A stretch of 64,000 nt of DNA from Amycolatopsis tolypomycina. GTDB lineage: Bacteria > Actinomycetota > Actinomycetes > Mycobacteriales > Pseudonocardiaceae. Below are positions 34,272 to 47,900 of the stretch, piece after piece. Location of the stretch: NCBI RefSeq assembly GCF_900105945.1, contig NZ_FNSO01000004.1, positions 4,774,001-4,838,000 of the forward strand, in the 5' to 3' direction. A model generated the notes under the pieces. It was given only the letters and a program-made list of their open reading frames with translations. It was not told where the DNA came from and made no database searches. Numbering within the stretch: position 1 is the stretch's first letter; every line of letters starts with the position of its first letter. The translations under genes were made by a program, and so were the position numbers.

Positions 34272-37200
34272 TGGCCTGGCAGCCGGGGGAAACCGTCCTC
34301 GGCCTGTACGAGGTCAAGGACGTGCGCAGTGGCGGCATGGGTGTGGTGCACCGGGTGCGGCACCTCGGCTGGCAGGTCGACCTGGCGGTCAAGACACCGC
34401 GACCGGAGTGGGTCACCACGCCGGACGACCGCCGGCACTTCGAGCTCGAAGCCGGCACGTGGGTGAACCTGGGCCTGCACCCGCACATCGTCAACTGCGT
34501 CTACGTGCGCACGATCGACGCGACGCCGCGGGTGTTCGCGGAATGGGTGGACGGCGGCAGTCTCGCCGAAGCGGTGCACCGGGCCACCCCGTCCGGCGAC
34601 GGCCTGGCACGGGTCCTCGACATCGCGATCCAGACCGGGTGGGGCCTGGCCCATGCGCACGAGTCGGGTCTGGTGCACCAGGACGTCAAGCCGGCCAACG
34701 TGATGCTCGAGCCGGACGGGACGGCCAAGGTCACCGATTTCGGGCTGGCCAAGGCGCTGCGCTCCGACGGCGAGGCCCCGGCCGGTGTCAGTTTCGCCGG
34801 CATGACGAGGGAGTACTGCTCACCCGAACAGGCCGAGGCCATGGCCGGCCGCACCGGGGTGCGCATCACGGCGGCGTCGGACGTGTGGTCGTGGGGCGTC
34901 ACGGTGCTGGAGATGTTCAACGGCGAACGGCCCACCGGCTTCGGGCAGGCGGCCGGGGCGGCGCTCACGGTGTTGCTGGCCGAGGGCCCCGACGACCCGC
35001 TGGCCCCGGTGCTGCCGCGCGAGGTGGCGGAGCTGCTGCGCGCCTGCTTCGCCGACGACCCCGCGCAGCGCCCGACCGCGCTCGACGCCGCCGCGAGGCT
35101 GAGTGACATCTACGAGGACGTCGTCGGCACGGCCTACCGGCGGTCGCGGCCGAAGGCGGCGAGGCTGCTCGCCGACGGCCTGTCCAACCAGGCCCTCTCG
35201 CTGCTCGACCTCGGGCGCACCGAGGAGGCGGAAGAGCTGTGGCTGCGGGCGGTCGGCGCGGACCCGTACCACCTGCCTGCCGTGTACAACCAGGGCCTGC
35301 ACAAGTGGCGGACCGGTTCCCGGACGGGCGAGGAGCTCGTGTCCGACCTGGAGGCCGCCCGCGCCACCGATCCGTCCGGCAGCCTGGGGCCGCTGCTGCT
35401 GGGAGCCGTCGAGCTGGAACGGCACGAGAACGAGCGCGCCGGCGAGCTGCTGCGGGCGGCCGCGGCCGCCGATCCGTCGTCCGAGGACGCCAGACTGGCG
35501 CTGGCCGCGTTGGGCCGCCGTCCGCCGCGGGTCCACGCCGACCTCGAACACGAAGGTGTCAAGGCGATCGCGCTCGCCCCGGACGCCGCACGGGTGCTGT
35601 TCGGCGACAAGCAGGGCCGGCTGGTGCTGTGGACGCCGGCCAAGGGCACCGGCCGCCGGGCGCGCGAGGTCCTGAACCGTCGCGGGCAGCCCGTCGACGC
35701 CGTCGCGATGAGCGCCGACGCCACGGTCGGCGTGATCCTCCGCCGAGGCGCGGTCGAGCTGTGGGACCTGGCCCGCGGCCGGCAGCGACGCGGGCTGCGC
35801 GAGGCCGGCGGTGTGTGCGCGATCGCCGTGAGCGCCGACGGCCGCTGCTACGCCACCGGGAAGGTCTCCGGCACCGTTTCGGTCTGGTCGGTCGAAGGCG
35901 AGCGCCCGGTCGCGACCCTGCCGGCGCACTCCGGGCGGATCGACTCGCTGGCCCTGACCCCGGACGGCCGCCGGGTCGTGTCCGCCTCGTTCCGTGACCG
36001 CGACAGTTCCGTGCGGACCTGGGACGTGGCCACCGGGGCCTGTGTCGCGGAACTGACCGGCCCGCAACGGGGAACGCGGCACGGGGTGCCCCTGCATTCG
36101 TCCGAACTGGACGTCGGCGCGGTGGCCGGGGACGCCGGCCACGCCGTCGTCGCGTGGTGGCAGGGGCCACTCACCACCTGGGACGCCCAGCGGGGCGTCG
36201 TGGTGGGCGAGGTGCCGAACCGGCTGCCGGAAACGCACACCGTGCTGCTCGCCGGCACGACCATGATGAGCACCTACGAACCGCCGGTCCGGGTCTGGGA
36301 CGCGCCGACCGGCCGCTGCCTGCGCGTGCTCGGCCGCGACCTCGACGCTCGCGCCCAGTTCGTGGACGCGGCGGCGATGACCGCCGACGCGCGCGTCGCG
36401 GCGCTGGCGAGCGAGTACGCCGGCATCGCGCTCCGGTCCCTGCCGACCGCCGGCTACCGGGCCCCGTGGTGCTATGCGCGGCCCCGTGCGGTCGATGAGC
36501 TCGTCACCACCGAAGACGTGTTCCGCGACCGCATGGACCAGGTGCGGGACCTCACCGAGCGCGAGCGGTTCGCGGAGGCCGCCGGAGTGCTGCGGTCGGT
36601 TCAAGAGGTGGCCGGTTACGCCCGCAACCTCGAGGTGCGGGAGGCGTGGGCCGGGCTCGGCGCCCACGGCACCCGGGCGAACCTGCTCGGCGGCTGGTCG
36701 CTCTACCACTACGAAGCGGACGGCGAGTTCACCCAGCCGCCGTCGGTGCTGCTGCGCCGGGACGGCCGGTACCAGCTCAGCTGCCGGTGGACCGGCGAGG
36801 TCGACGTGTGGGACTTCCGCGCCGGGGAACGGCTGCTGACGTTCGACCGCGGCGAGGGCGGCATGGCCAGAGACGTCCGCTTCGCCGTCGACGGCATGCT
36901 GGCGGTGGTGCTGACCTCCGCCGGCACCATCCGCCAGCTCGACTTGGCCGAGGGCGGCAAGCGGATCTTCACCAAGGACGACGGCCGGCTCACCGCGTTC
37001 GACGTCGATGCGGCCGGCACGACGATCGTCATCGGCAACGAGCACGGCGTGCTGCGCGTGCGCAACCTGCCGCGGGGCCACATCACGGCCGAGCTCGACC
37101 CGCTCGGCGGACCGGTCCACGCCGTCGCCGTGAGCCCGAACGGCCGGTACGCGGCGGCGGTGGGCGGTGGCCGCCGGGGCATCGACCACCAGGAGAACGA

Positions 37201-37737
37201 GATCCACGTCTGGAGCAACGCGAGGACTCCCCTGTGGACCCTCGAGGAGCGGTCCGGCGACGAGGAACTGCGCTTCACGCCGGACGGCCGCATCCTGTTC
37301 GTCTCGCTCAAGCCGTGGATCGGTGCGTGGGACGTGGCGACCGGCGAGCTCCGGTACTCGGTGCAGGGCGGCGCCATGATGCGCGGGTTCGAGCAGGGCC
37401 TGGCGTTGAGCGGCGACGGCCGGCTCGCCGCGACGCCGGGCAAGGACGAGCTGACCGTGTGGCGGACCGAGGACGGGGCGGTGCAGCGGTCGCTGCCGGT
37501 GACCGGCCGGGTGCACGCCTTCACGCTCGGCGCCGACGGCACGTTCGCGGTCACCGGCGACCAGGACCGGCTGATCCGGGTGTGGGACCTGCGCACGGGA
37601 AATTGCCTGCGGGAGCTGGAGGGGCACCGCGCCGACCTCTACCGCATGATGCTGAGCGACGACGGCAGCAGGTTGCTCACCACCGACATCGGCTCGACCA
37701 TGCACGCGTGGGAACTGGTGTGGGACTACGACATCCC

Positions 37738-37741
<4 letters not shown>
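34271..37741 (+). CDS. Ser/Thr protein kinase fused to TPR and WD40 propellers
   Basis: A 1156-residue soluble kinase with no membrane helix. The catalytic domain is at about residues 12-275, with RSGGMGVVHRV (glycine loop), LAVKTP, VHQDVKPANVML (His-Gln-Asp replaces the usual His-Arg-Asp), TDFGLAKAL and YCSPEQAEA. TPR-like helices occupy about 285-415 (LSNQALSLLDLGRTEEAEEL, ADPYHLPAVYNQGLHKWRTG). About a dozen WD40 blades follow, e.g. VELWDLARGRQR and VRVWDAPTGRCLRVLG, interrupted near 735-800 by a helical insert. They end IRVWDLRTGNCLRELEGHRA. The propellers suggest a scaffold. The loss of the Arg implies no activation-loop phosphorylation need. It overlaps both neighbours. Confidence 0.92.
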
Positions 37742-38823
<1,082 letters not shown>

Positions 38824-38958
38824 TCGTCGAGCAGGACACGGCTGCCGGCCGGCACGGCGGCGGCCACGATCCGGAAGATCGCCGTCGCCGCGTGCTCGCT
38901 GCCGGCACCACCGGACGGCATCGCCTGCACCTCGAGCTGGGGCCGAGCGCGGGCCGCC

Positions 38959-41900
38959 TCAGGCGAGCCACCGGTCCACTACGCGTGCCACCTCCCGCGC
39001 GTTCTCCTGTTCCATCACGTTCATGTGGTTCCCCGGCACCTCGACCGTCTCGTCGGCGAAGGGGATCTCGTGCCGCCAGATGGGGTGGTCGGGACCGACG
39101 CCGTCGGCCTCCGAGGGGAGGGGGTCCAGCGCGCGGACGAACAGCATCGGCGCCTTCGTCGCGCGCGGGGTGAACGTGTCCAGCACGTTGAGGTGGCCGC
39201 CCATTCCGGTGAGCCGGGCGTGGCCGATGCGGCCGAAGAAGTCCTCGCGCGCGAACATCTCGTCGGCCAGGGTCGGCTCGATCAGCGGCAGGTCCGCGTC
39301 GAAGAAGTACGTGTCCACGAGGACCACGCCCGCCGGGGTGCGGCCGCGGTCCTCCAGGCGCAGTGCCGCCGCCGTGGCCAGCCAGCCTCCCGCCGAATAG
39401 CCGACCAGCGCGAACGGCTCCGCGCCCGCGGCCCGCTCCACCGAATCCGCCAGCAGACCGGCCATCGCGTCGAACGACGCCGGCAGCTTCTCCCGCGCGT
39501 CGGCGTACCCCGGCAGGTACACGACCGAGACGTCCCTGACGCCTTGCAGTTCGGCCGCGAACCGCGCGTAGTGCAGCGGGCTCGACGACGCCGCCAGCGT
39601 GGGGATGCAGATCAGCCGCGGCCGGGCGGGGCCGGTGGCCAGGGTGACCGGCGGCGGCAGTTCCGCCAGGTATGCCGCGTCGTCGTACTTGGGCCGCAGC
39701 CGCGCCGCCGCGCGGAGGAACTCGTTGCCGGCGGCGATGTCCCGCCGTTCCCAGGCCTGGCGGTACAGGGCGTTGACGGTGTCGCCCGCGTCCGCCGGGG
39801 CGGCGGGGTGGCCGGGCGCCAGCTCCCCGGCGAGGCGAGCGGCCAGCGCCGCGGGCGTGGCCAGGTCGAAGACGACCGACACGGGCAGCCGCGTCCCGGT
39901 CGCCGCGGCGAGGCGGTTGCGCAGTTCGACCGCCGTGAGCGAGTCGAACCCGGCTTCGAGGAAGGGCTGCCCGGCGGTGATCGCGTCCGCGCTCGCGTGG
40001 CCGAGCACGACGGCGGCCTCCTGCCGCACCAGCTCCAGGACGCGGGCTCGGCGGTCCTCTTCGGACAGTCCGGCGAACGCCCCGGCGGAATCGGGCGCGG
40101 TTTTCGCCGCCGGCCGGACGGGGGCCCGGACCAGCCCGCGCAGCAGCGCCGGCACCCGCTCGCCGGAGTTCCGGAGCGCGGCCCGGTCGAGCCCGATCGG
40201 CACCACGACCGCCTCTTCACCGGCGAGCGCCGCGTCGAAGAGCCGCAGACCGTCCTCTTCGGACAGTGCGACGACGCCGGCGCGGGCCATCCGGTTCCGG
40301 TCGGCGGCGCCGAGACCGCCCGCCATGCCGTCGTCCTGCTGCCACAGGCCCCAGGCGAGGGCCGTGGCGGGCAGGCCGTCGGCCCGGCGCCGCCGGGCCA
40401 GCGCGTCGGCGAAGGCGTTCGCGGCGGCGTAGCCTGCCTGTCCCGGCGCGCCGACCTGGCCGGCGGCCGAGGAGAACAGGACGAACGCCGCCAGGCCGAG
40501 GTCCCGGGTCAGTTCGTCGAGGACGAGGCCGCCGTCGACCTTCGGCCGCAGGACGGCGTCGAGCTGTCCGGGCCGCAGCGAGGTGAGCACGCCGTCGTCG
40601 AGCACGCCGGCGGTGTGCAGCACGGCGCTGAGCGGATGCGCGGCGGGCACCCCGGCGAGCAGCGCGCGAACGGCTTCCCGATCGGCGACGTCACAGGCGG
40701 CGACGGTCACGTCGGCGCCCGCGCCGGTCAGCTCGGCGGCGAGGTCGGCGGCGCGTTCCGGCCGCCGGGCGGCGAGCAGCAGGTGCCGCACCCCGTGGCC
40801 GCGGACGAGGTGCCGGGCGAGCACGCGGGCCAGGTCCCCGGAGCCACCGGTGAGGAGAACGGTTCCGTCGCGGTCGAAGGCGACCGGCCCGGCACCGGGG
40901 ACGGCGGCGGTCAGCCGGGGCACGCGGGCGACGCCGTCGCGGAGCACGAGCTGTGGCTCACCGGTGGCCACGGCACCGGCGAGCGCTTCGGCGGAGGCTT
41001 CGGTGGCGTCGCTGTCGACGAGGACGAACCGGTCCGGGTGCTCCGCCTGCGCCGACCGCAGCAGGCCCCACAGCGGTGCTTGGACCAGATCGGGAGCGGG
41101 GGTGGCGACCGCGTTGCCGGTGACGAGCACGAGTTTCGAGCCGTCGAACCGCGCGTCTTCGACCCAGGAACGAGCGAGAGCGAGGGTGCGCTGGACGGCA
41201 TCACGAACGTCGGCGGCGCGCACGGTCCCCGTTCCTGTGCCGCCGGCAGGGACCGTGGCCAGCACCACCGGCGGCACCGCCGCCCCCGCGTCGAGGGCCC
41301 GGCCCAGCTCCGCCGGGTCGCCGTACTTCGCCGATACCGTCACGTGTTCCGGTGCCGGGCCGACCACCGGCCACGCCGCCTGCTCGGCCGCCGCGAGTGG
41401 CAGCCGGGGCCAGTCGACCCGCAGGAGCTCGCCCGCCCGTGGCCGGTCGCCCAGCCCGCCGGCCGGGCGCAGGACCAGCGACTCCACCGTCAGCACCGGC
41501 CGGCCTGCCGGATCCCACGCCACCAGCGAAAACGCTTCTCCCCCGGCCGGGGCGAGCCGGACCCGCAGGCTCGTCGCCCCCACCGCGTGCAGGCGGACGC
41601 CGCTCCACGCGAACGGCAGCCGGGGTACTCCCGGCTCCGCCGCCGACGCGAGGCGTGCCGCCGCGTGCAGGGCCGCGTCGAGCAGGGCCGGGTGGATGCC
41701 GAACCCGTCGGCGTCGACCGGCAGCGTCACCTCGGCGAACACCTCCTCGCCCGCTCGCCACGCGGCGTCGAGGCCCTGGAACGCCGGGCCGTAGCCGAGT
41801 CCCGCGGCCGCCAGGTCGTCGTGCAGCTCCGGGACGGACAGCTCCTCGCCCGCCGGTGGCCAGTCCGGTGCCTCGCCGGGCTCCTCGCCCGCCGCCACGA

Positions 41901-44900
41901 CGACGGACCCCGTCGCGTGCCGCGTCCACGGCCCTTCGCCGGTCTGCGCGTGGACGCCGACCGTGCGGCGGCCCGACGGCTCGGGCGCGCCGAGCACCAC
42001 CTGGACGCGGGTCGCCTCGTCCGGCAGGACCAGCGGGGCCTCGAGCGTCAGTTCCTCCAGCTGCCCGCACCCGGCTTCCTCCGCGGCCCGCAGCACCAGC
42101 TCCACGACGGCGGCACCCGGCAGCAGCCGCTTGCCCAGCACCTCGTGGTCGGCAGGCCACGACCCGGCCGCGGCCGGAAGCCGCCCGGTCAGCACCAGTT
42201 CACCGGTCGACGGCACCGGCACGCACGCGGTGAGCAGCGGGTGCCCGATCGCGGTGAGCCCGGCGGCTTCGACGTCCCCCGCCCGCGGCGGCTCCCGGAG
42301 CCAGAAGTGCTCGCGCTGGAAGGCGTAGGTCGGCAAGTCGACAGTGCGGCCCTCCGCGACCACCGCCGCCCAGTCCGGCGCCAGCGTCGTGAGCGCACCG
42401 AAGAGCGTTTCCGGCTCCGGCCGCCCGTCCCGCAGCCCGGGCACGAAGCGGATGTCGCCGGTGCAGGCCGGGCCCATCCCGGACAGCACGCCGCCCGGCC
42501 CGAGTTCCAGGCAGGTCGTCACCCCCGCGGTCCGCAGCTGCTCGACGGCGTCGGCGAAGCGCACGGTCGCGCGGACGTGCGTCACCCAGTAGTCCACAGT
42601 GGACATGTCGGCGGCGCGGGACACCGTCGAGTGCACCGGGATCCGCGGTTGGGCGAAGGTGAGGCCTTCGACGACGCGGCGGAACTCCGCCAGCATCGGT
42701 TCCATCAGCGGTGAGTGGAACGCGTGCGACACGGCGAGGGCCTTCGTCCGGCGGCCCTGCCGGGCGAACGTCTCCGCGATCCGCTCGACGTCCGCCCGCG
42801 CCCCGGACACCACGACCGCCCGCGGCCCGTTGACGGCGGCGATCCCGGTCGTGTCCCCCAGGTGCGGGCGCACTTCGGCCTCGGCGGCCTCGACGGCGGT
42901 CATCGCCCCGCCCGCGGGCAGGGCCTGCATCAGCGCACCGCGCGCGGCGACCAGCGTCGCGGCGTCGTCGAGCGAGAGGACCCCGGCGGCGTGCGCGGCC
43001 GCGATCTCGCCGATCGAATGCCCGGCCAGCGCGTCCGGGAGCAGGCCCCACGACTCCAGCAGGCGGAACAGCGCGACCTCGACGGCGAACAACGCCGGCT
43101 GCGCGTACTCGGTGCGGTCGAGGGCTTCGGCGTCCTCGAAGACGACTTCCCGCACCGGCAGCGGGAACCGCGCGCACACCGCGTCGAAGGCCTCGGCGTA
43201 GACCGGGAACCGGTCGTACAGCGCACGGCCCATGCCGGCGCGCTGGGCGCCCTGGCCGGAGAACAGGAACGCCACCTTGCCCTCGGCGGCCGGTTCGGCC
43301 TGGGCCCGCGCGAGCGCGTCGAGCAGCGCCGTCCGGTCCGCTCCGGCGGCCACCGCCCGGTACCCGAACCGGGACCGCGTGACGGCCAGTGACCGCGCAA
43401 CGTCCACAACGGACAGTTCCGGCCGCTCCGCCACGAAGGACGCCAAGCGGGCGGCCTGGTCCCGCACGGCCTGGGCGGTCCGGCCGGACAGCACCCAGGG
43501 CACCACCCCGGTTTCCGGGCCGGGCGCCGGTTCCTCGTCCGCAGGCACCTGCTCGACGATCACGTGCGCGTTCGTCCCGGACAGCCCGAACGCCGACACC
43601 CCGGCCCGGCGGGGGCGGCCGGTCTCCGGCCACGCCACCGCCTCGGTGAGCAGCCGCACCGCGCCGGCGGTCCAGTCCACCTGCGGGGTCGGCTCGTCGA
43701 CGTGCAACGTCCGCGGCAGCACACCACGGCGCAGCGCCTCGACCATCTTGATGACCCCGGCCACCCCCGCCGCCGCCTGCGTGTGCCCGATGTTCGACTT
43801 CACCGAACCCAGCCACAACGGCCGGTCCCCCGGCCGATCCCGGCCGTACGTGGCCAGCAACGCCTGTGCTTCGATCGGGTCGCCCAGTTTCGTGCCGGTG
43901 CCGTGCGCTTCGACGGCGTCGACGTCCGAAGCAGACAGCCCGGCGTTCGCCAGTGCCGCCCGGATCACGCGCTGCTGCGCGGGTCCGTTCGGGGCGGTCA
44001 GGCCGCTGCTCGCGCCGTCGGAGTTGACCGCCGAGCCGCGGATCACCGCCAGCACCGGGTGACCGCGGCGGCGGGCTTCGGACAGCCGTTCCAGCAGCAG
44101 GATCCCGGCCCCTTCGGCCCAGCCGGTGCCGTCCGCCGCGGCGGCGAACGGCTTGCACCGGCCGTCCGGGGCGAGGCCGCGCTGCCGGGAGAACTCGAGG
44201 AACGCAGCCGGCGTGGCCAGGACGGTGACCCCGCCGGCCAGCGCGAGCGTGCATTCCCCGCGCCGCAGCGACTCGCTCGCCAGGTGCAGCGCCACCAGCG
44301 CCGACGAGCACGCCGTGTCCACCGTGATCGCCGGGCCTTCGAGACCGAGGGTGTAGGCGATCCGGCCGGAGGCGACACCGCCGGCGCTGCCCGTGCCGAG
44401 GAAGCCCTCGAGTCCTTCCGGCGCCCTGCCGTTCCAGACGCGGGCGCCGTACTCGGTGTAGATGACCCCGGCGAACACCCCCGTGCGGGTGCCGCGCAGC
44501 GACGCCGGGTCGATCCGGGCGCGTTCCACCGCCTCCCATGCGGTCTCCAGCAGCAGCCGGTGCTGCGGGTCGGTGGCCAGTGCCTCGCGCGGGCTGATCC
44601 CGAAGAACCCGGCGTCGAACTCGGCCGCGCCGGGCAGGAACGCGCCCGCCGCGGTGGTGGACGTGCCGGGGTGGTCGGGGTCGGGGTCGAACAGCCCGCC
44701 GAGGTCCCAGCCCCGGTCGGCCGGGAACTCGCCGACCGCGTCGACGCCGTCGGCGACCAGCCGCCACAGCCGCTCCGGCGACTCGGCCCCGCCGGGGAAA
44801 CGGCAGGCCGTCCCGATGATCGCGATCGGCTCCCTGGCCCGCTCTTCGAGTTCGCGCTGTTTCCGCCGGGCGTCGCGTGCCTCGGTGACCGCGCGCTTGA

Positions 44901-44931
44901 GGTAGGTGCGGAGCTGGTCCTGCTCGGCCAT
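38959..44931 (-). CDS. Type I polyketide synthase, final module KS-AT-DH-KR-ACP-TE
   Basis: A 1990-residue last-module PKS. A short coiled-coil docking segment opens the chain (residues 1-30). Domains: KS (34-460, Cys208 in [22 protein letters not shown]); AT (about 550-850, Ser in GHSIGE near 638, HAFH near 736, so malonyl-CoA); DH (about 895-1170, intact [10 protein letters not shown] near 929 and [10 protein letters not shown]); KR (about 1345-1530, LDD motif for B-type, Ser and Tyr present, but the cofactor motif is TGGSGDLA where the third Gly is Ala); ACP (Ser near 1664 in GFDSL); TE (1780-1990, GYSAGG, Ser near 1846). It should add a C2 unit, set a C2-C3 double bond and release the product by cyclisation or hydrolysis. 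It starts 1 bp after the upstream PKS stop. Confidence 0.95.
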   Translation of the reverse strand: MAEQDQLRTYLKRAVTEARDARRKQRELEERAREPIAIIGTACRFPGGAESPERLWRLVADGVDAVGEFPADRGWDLGGLFDPDPDHPGTSTTAAGAFLPGAAEFDAGFFGISPREALATDPQHRLLLETAWEAVERARIDPASLRGTRTGVFAGVIYTEYGARVWNGRAPEGLEGFLGTGSAGGVASGRIAYTLGLEGPAITVDTACSSALVALHLASESLRRGECTLALAGGVTVLATPAAFLEFSRQRGLAPDGRCKPFAAAADGTGWAEGAGILLLERLSEARRRGHPVLAVIRGSAVNSDGASSGLTAPNGPAQQRVIRAALANAGLSASDVDAVEAHGTGTKLGDPIEAQALLATYGRDRPGDRPLWLGSVKSNIGHTQAAAGVAGVIKMVEALRRGVLPRTLHVDEPTPQVDWTAGAVRLLTEAVAWPETGRPRRAGVSAFGLSGTNAHVIVEQVPADEEPAPGPETGVVPWVLSGRTAQAVRDQAARLASFVAERPELSVVDVARSLAVTRSRFGYRAVAAGADRTALLDALARAQAEPAAEGKVAFLFSGQGAQRAGMGRALYDRFPVYAEAFDAVCARFPLPVREVVFEDAEALDRTEYAQPALFAVEVALFRLLESWGLLPDALAGHSIGEIAAAHAAGVLSLDDAATLVAARGALMQALPAGGAMTAVEAAEAEVRPHLGDTTGIAAVNGPRAVVVSGARADVERIAETFARQGRRTKALAVSHAFHSPLMEPMLAEFRRVVEGLTFAQPRIPVHSTVSRAADMSTVDYWVTHVRATVRFADAVEQLRTAGVTTCLELGPGGVLSGMGPACTGDIRFVPGLRDGRPEPETLFGALTTLAPDWAAVVAEGRTVDLPTYAFQREHFWLREPPRAGDVEAAGLTAIGHPLLTACVPVPSTGELVLTGRLPAAAGSWPADHEVLGKRLLPGAAVVELVLRAAEEAGCGQLEELTLEAPLVLPDEATRVQVVLGAPEPSGRRTVGVHAQTGEGPWTRHATGSVVVAAGEEPGEAPDWPPAGEELSVPELHDDLAAAGLGYGPAFQGLDAAWRAGEEVFAEVTLPVDADGFGIHPALLDAALHAAARLASAAEPGVPRLPFAWSGVRLHAVGATSLRVRLAPAGGEAFSLVAWDPAGRPVLTVESLVLRPAGGLGDRPRAGELLRVDWPRLPLAAAEQAAWPVVGPAPEHVTVSAKYGDPAELGRALDAGAAVPPVVLATVPAGGTGTGTVRAADVRDAVQRTLALARSWVEDARFDGSKLVLVTGNAVATPAPDLVQAPLWGLLRSAQAEHPDRFVLVDSDATEASAEALAGAVATGEPQLVLRDGVARVPRLTAAVPGAGPVAFDRDGTVLLTGGSGDLARVLARHLVRGHGVRHLLLAARRPERAADLAAELTGAGADVTVAACDVADREAVRALLAGVPAAHPLSAVLHTAGVLDDGVLTSLRPGQLDAVLRPKVDGGLVLDELTRDLGLAAFVLFSSAAGQVGAPGQAGYAAANAFADALARRRRADGLPATALAWGLWQQDDGMAGGLGAADRNRMARAGVVALSEEDGLRLFDAALAGEEAVVVPIGLDRAALRNSGERVPALLRGLVRAPVRPAAKTAPDSAGAFAGLSEEDRRARVLELVRQEAAVVLGHASADAITAGQPFLEAGFDSLTAVELRNRLAAATGTRLPVSVVFDLATPAALAARLAGELAPGHPAAPADAGDTVNALYRQAWERRDIAAGNEFLRAAARLRPKYDDAAYLAELPPPVTLATGPARPRLICIPTLAASSSPLHYARFAAELQGVRDVSVVYLPGYADAREKLPASFDAMAGLLADSVERAAGAEPFALVGYSAGGWLATAAALRLEDRGRTPAGVVLVDTYFFDADLPLIEPTLADEMFAREDFFGRIGHARLTGMGGHLNVLDTFTPRATKAPMLFVRALDPLPSEADGVGPDHPIWRHEIPFADETVEVPGNHMNVMEQENAREVARVVDRWLA

Positions 44932-44932
44932 G

Positions 44933-47900
44933 TCACGTCATCCCGAAGTCGTTGTCGATGAGGTCGAAGAGTTCTTCGTCGGACGCCCCGTCGAGGTCAC
45001 GGGGGCCGTCGTCCGGCGCGGCGCCGGGATCGGCGGCGAGGGCCCGCAGGCGGGTGAGGATCCGGGCCCGCGCGTCCGGCCCGGCGGTCCGGAGCGCGGC
45101 GGCCACGCCGTCCAGGCCGGCGAGGGCCGCGGCTGTGGCGTCGTCGGCGTCCCCGGCGAGCCGGGCCTCGGTGAACGCGGCCACCGCGGCCGGCGACGGG
45201 TGGTCGAAGACCAGCGTGCTCGGCAGCTTGACGCCGGTGGCGGCGCTGAGCCGGTTGCGGAACTCCACGGCGATCAGCGAGTCGAAGCCGATCTCCAGGA
45301 ACCCGCGGTCGTCGCGGACCGCCGCGGCGGACGCGAGTCCCAGCGCGTCCGCGGCCAGCTGCCGCACCAGGCCGAGCACGGCCTCGGCGCGCTCCGCCGG
45401 GGCCGCGCCGCGCACCCGCCGCGCGAAGCCGGCCGGGTCCGGGCCGCGGCCGGTGTCCCGCCGCCGCGGCCCGGCCAGGCCGCGCAGCACCGCCGGGACC
45501 TCGGCCGGATCCGCCGCCGAGCGCAGGACGGTCGTGTCGACGCGCACCGGGACGACGACGGCGTCGTCCACGGCCAGCGCCGCGTCGAACAGTTCGAGGC
45601 CCTGGTCCGAGGACAGCGGGAGCAGGCCGATCCGGGCGCCGCGGGCGAGGTAGACGTCGCCGAGGCCGCCGCTCATCCCGCTCGGCTCGGCCCACAGGCC
45701 CCAGGCCAGCGCCTTCGCCGGCACGCCCGCGGCGCGCAACCGCCGGGCGAACGCGTCGAGGAAGGCGTTCGAGGCCGCGTAACCGGCTTGCCCGGCCGTC
45801 CCCAGCAAGCCCGACGCCGACGAGAACAGCAGGAACGCCGCCAGGTCGTGGTCCTTCGTCACCTCGTGCAGGGCCAGTGCCGCGTCGAGCTTGGGCCGCA
45901 GCACCGTCTCGATCCGCTCGGGGGTCAGGGCCGTGACGACGCCGTCGTCCAGCGCACCCGCCGAGTGCACGACCGCGGTGAGGTCCGGCAGGGCGGCCAC
46001 GACCTCGGCCAGCGCGGCCCGGTCCGCCGCGTCGCACGCGTGCCAGCTGACGTCGGCACCCCGGTCGCGCAGCTCCGCCAGCAGGGCGGCGGCTTCCGGG
46101 CTACCGGCCCCGCGCCTGCCGAGCAGCGCGAGCCGGGTGACGCCGTGGTGGCCGACCAGCCGCCGGGCCACCAGGCCGCCGATCAGCCCGGAGGCGCCGG
46201 TGACCAGCACGGTCCCGCCGCCCCACGCCGGAGCCGCCGCGCCGGGGGCCGCCCGGGTCAGGCGCGGGACGCGGAACTCGCCGTCCCGGACGGCCACCTG
46301 CGGCTCGCCGAGGGCGACAGCTGCCGCGAGGTGGTCGCCCGCCGGGTCGTCCACGAGCACGAACCGGCCGGGGTGCTCGGACTGCGCGGAACGCACCAGG
46401 CCCCAGAGCGCGGCCTGCGCCGGGTCCGGCAGCTCCCCGGTCGCGGCCGCGACGCCGCCGCGGGTGTGCAGCACGAGCCGGTCGGTCCCGGCGCGGTGCT
46501 CGTCGCCGAGGAAGGCCTGCACGAGTTCCAGCGCCCGGAACGTCGTCCGGCGGACGGTCGCCGCCGGATCGCCGTCCTCGGCGGCGAACCCGGCCAGCAG
46601 GATCCCGCTCGCGGCCGCCACGTCGTCCACTGTGGACACCTCGGTCCAGCTCGACGTCGGCTCGGCCAGGGCCGCGACGGGCACCCAGTCGAGCCGGTGC
46701 AGCCCGTCGGTGGCCGGGCGGGCCGGTTCGGGGAGCGGCCGCGTCACCAGCGCGCCGATCCGGGCGACCGGCTCCCCGGTCTCGCTCGCGACGGTCACCG
46801 CGAGCCCGTCGCCGGCCGGGGACAGCCGGACGCGCACCGCGGTGGCCCCGGCCGCGAACCGCGTGTAGCCGGTCCACGAGAACGGCAGGCCGTCCGGGGC
46901 GTTCCGCAGGCCGGACGCGTGCAGCGCGGCGTCCAGCAACGCCGGGTGCAGCCCGAAGGAGTCCGGTGCGCAGCCGTCCGGGAGGCGGACCTCGGCGTAG
47001 ACGTCGTCGCCTGCCACCCAGGCCGCGTGCAGGCCGCGGAAGGCCGGGCCGTAGCCGTAGCCCCGGTCGGCGAGGTCGTCGTAGAAGCCGGCCAGGTCGA
47101 CGGGAACCGCGCCGGGCGGCGGCCATCCGGGCAGTCCGGTCGGGGTCGGCGCGGCCGCCGACAGCACCCCGGTGGCGTGGCGTGTCCAGGTCTCCTCGCC
47201 GCCGGTCCGGGAGTGGACGGTGACGGCCCGCCGGCCCGACTCGTCCGGCTCGCCGACCAGCACCTGCGTCTCGACGGTGCCGGTCGTCCCGAGCACCAGC
47301 GGTGCTTCGAGCGTCAGTTCGTCGACGTCCGGGCACCCGGTCCGCTCGCCCGCGGCGCTCGCGAGTTCGAGGAAACCGGTGCCGGGGAACAGGATCACGC
47401 CGTGCACGGCGTGGTCGGCGAGCCACGGCCGTCCCGCGACGCCCAGCCGTCCGGCGAACGCGACTTCCGCGCGCCCGGCGACGGCGACGACCGCGCCGAG
47501 CAGCGGGTGCCCGGAGCCGGGTGGCCCGTCCGGCGAACCGCCGGACGGCGCACCGCGGTCCAGCCAGAACCGCTCGCGCTCGAACGGGTAGGTGGGCAGC
47601 GGGACGCGCCGCGCGTCCGGGAAGAACGGCCGCCAGTCGGCGGGCACACCCCGCACGTGCAGGGTGGCCACCGATTCGGCGAACCGGTCCATGCCGCCGT
47701 CGTCGCGGCGCAGGGTGCCGGTCACCACCGCGTCGGTGCCCCGGTTCTCGACGGTTTCCAGCAGCGCGTTCAGCAGCACCGGGTGCGGCCCGACCTCGAC
47801 GAACGCCGTGTGCCCCAGCCCGGCCAGCCGCTCGACGACCGGTTCGAGCAGCACGGTCTGCCGCAGGTTCCGGTACCAGTAGCCAGCGTCCGTCGCCGGG

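Noticed and set aside
38824..38958. Small minus-strand reading after the FHA-kinase (GSEHAATAIFRIVAAAVPAG)
   Set aside because: Short, overlaps the kinase 3' end, has no ribosome site and matches no family; treated as convergent spacer.
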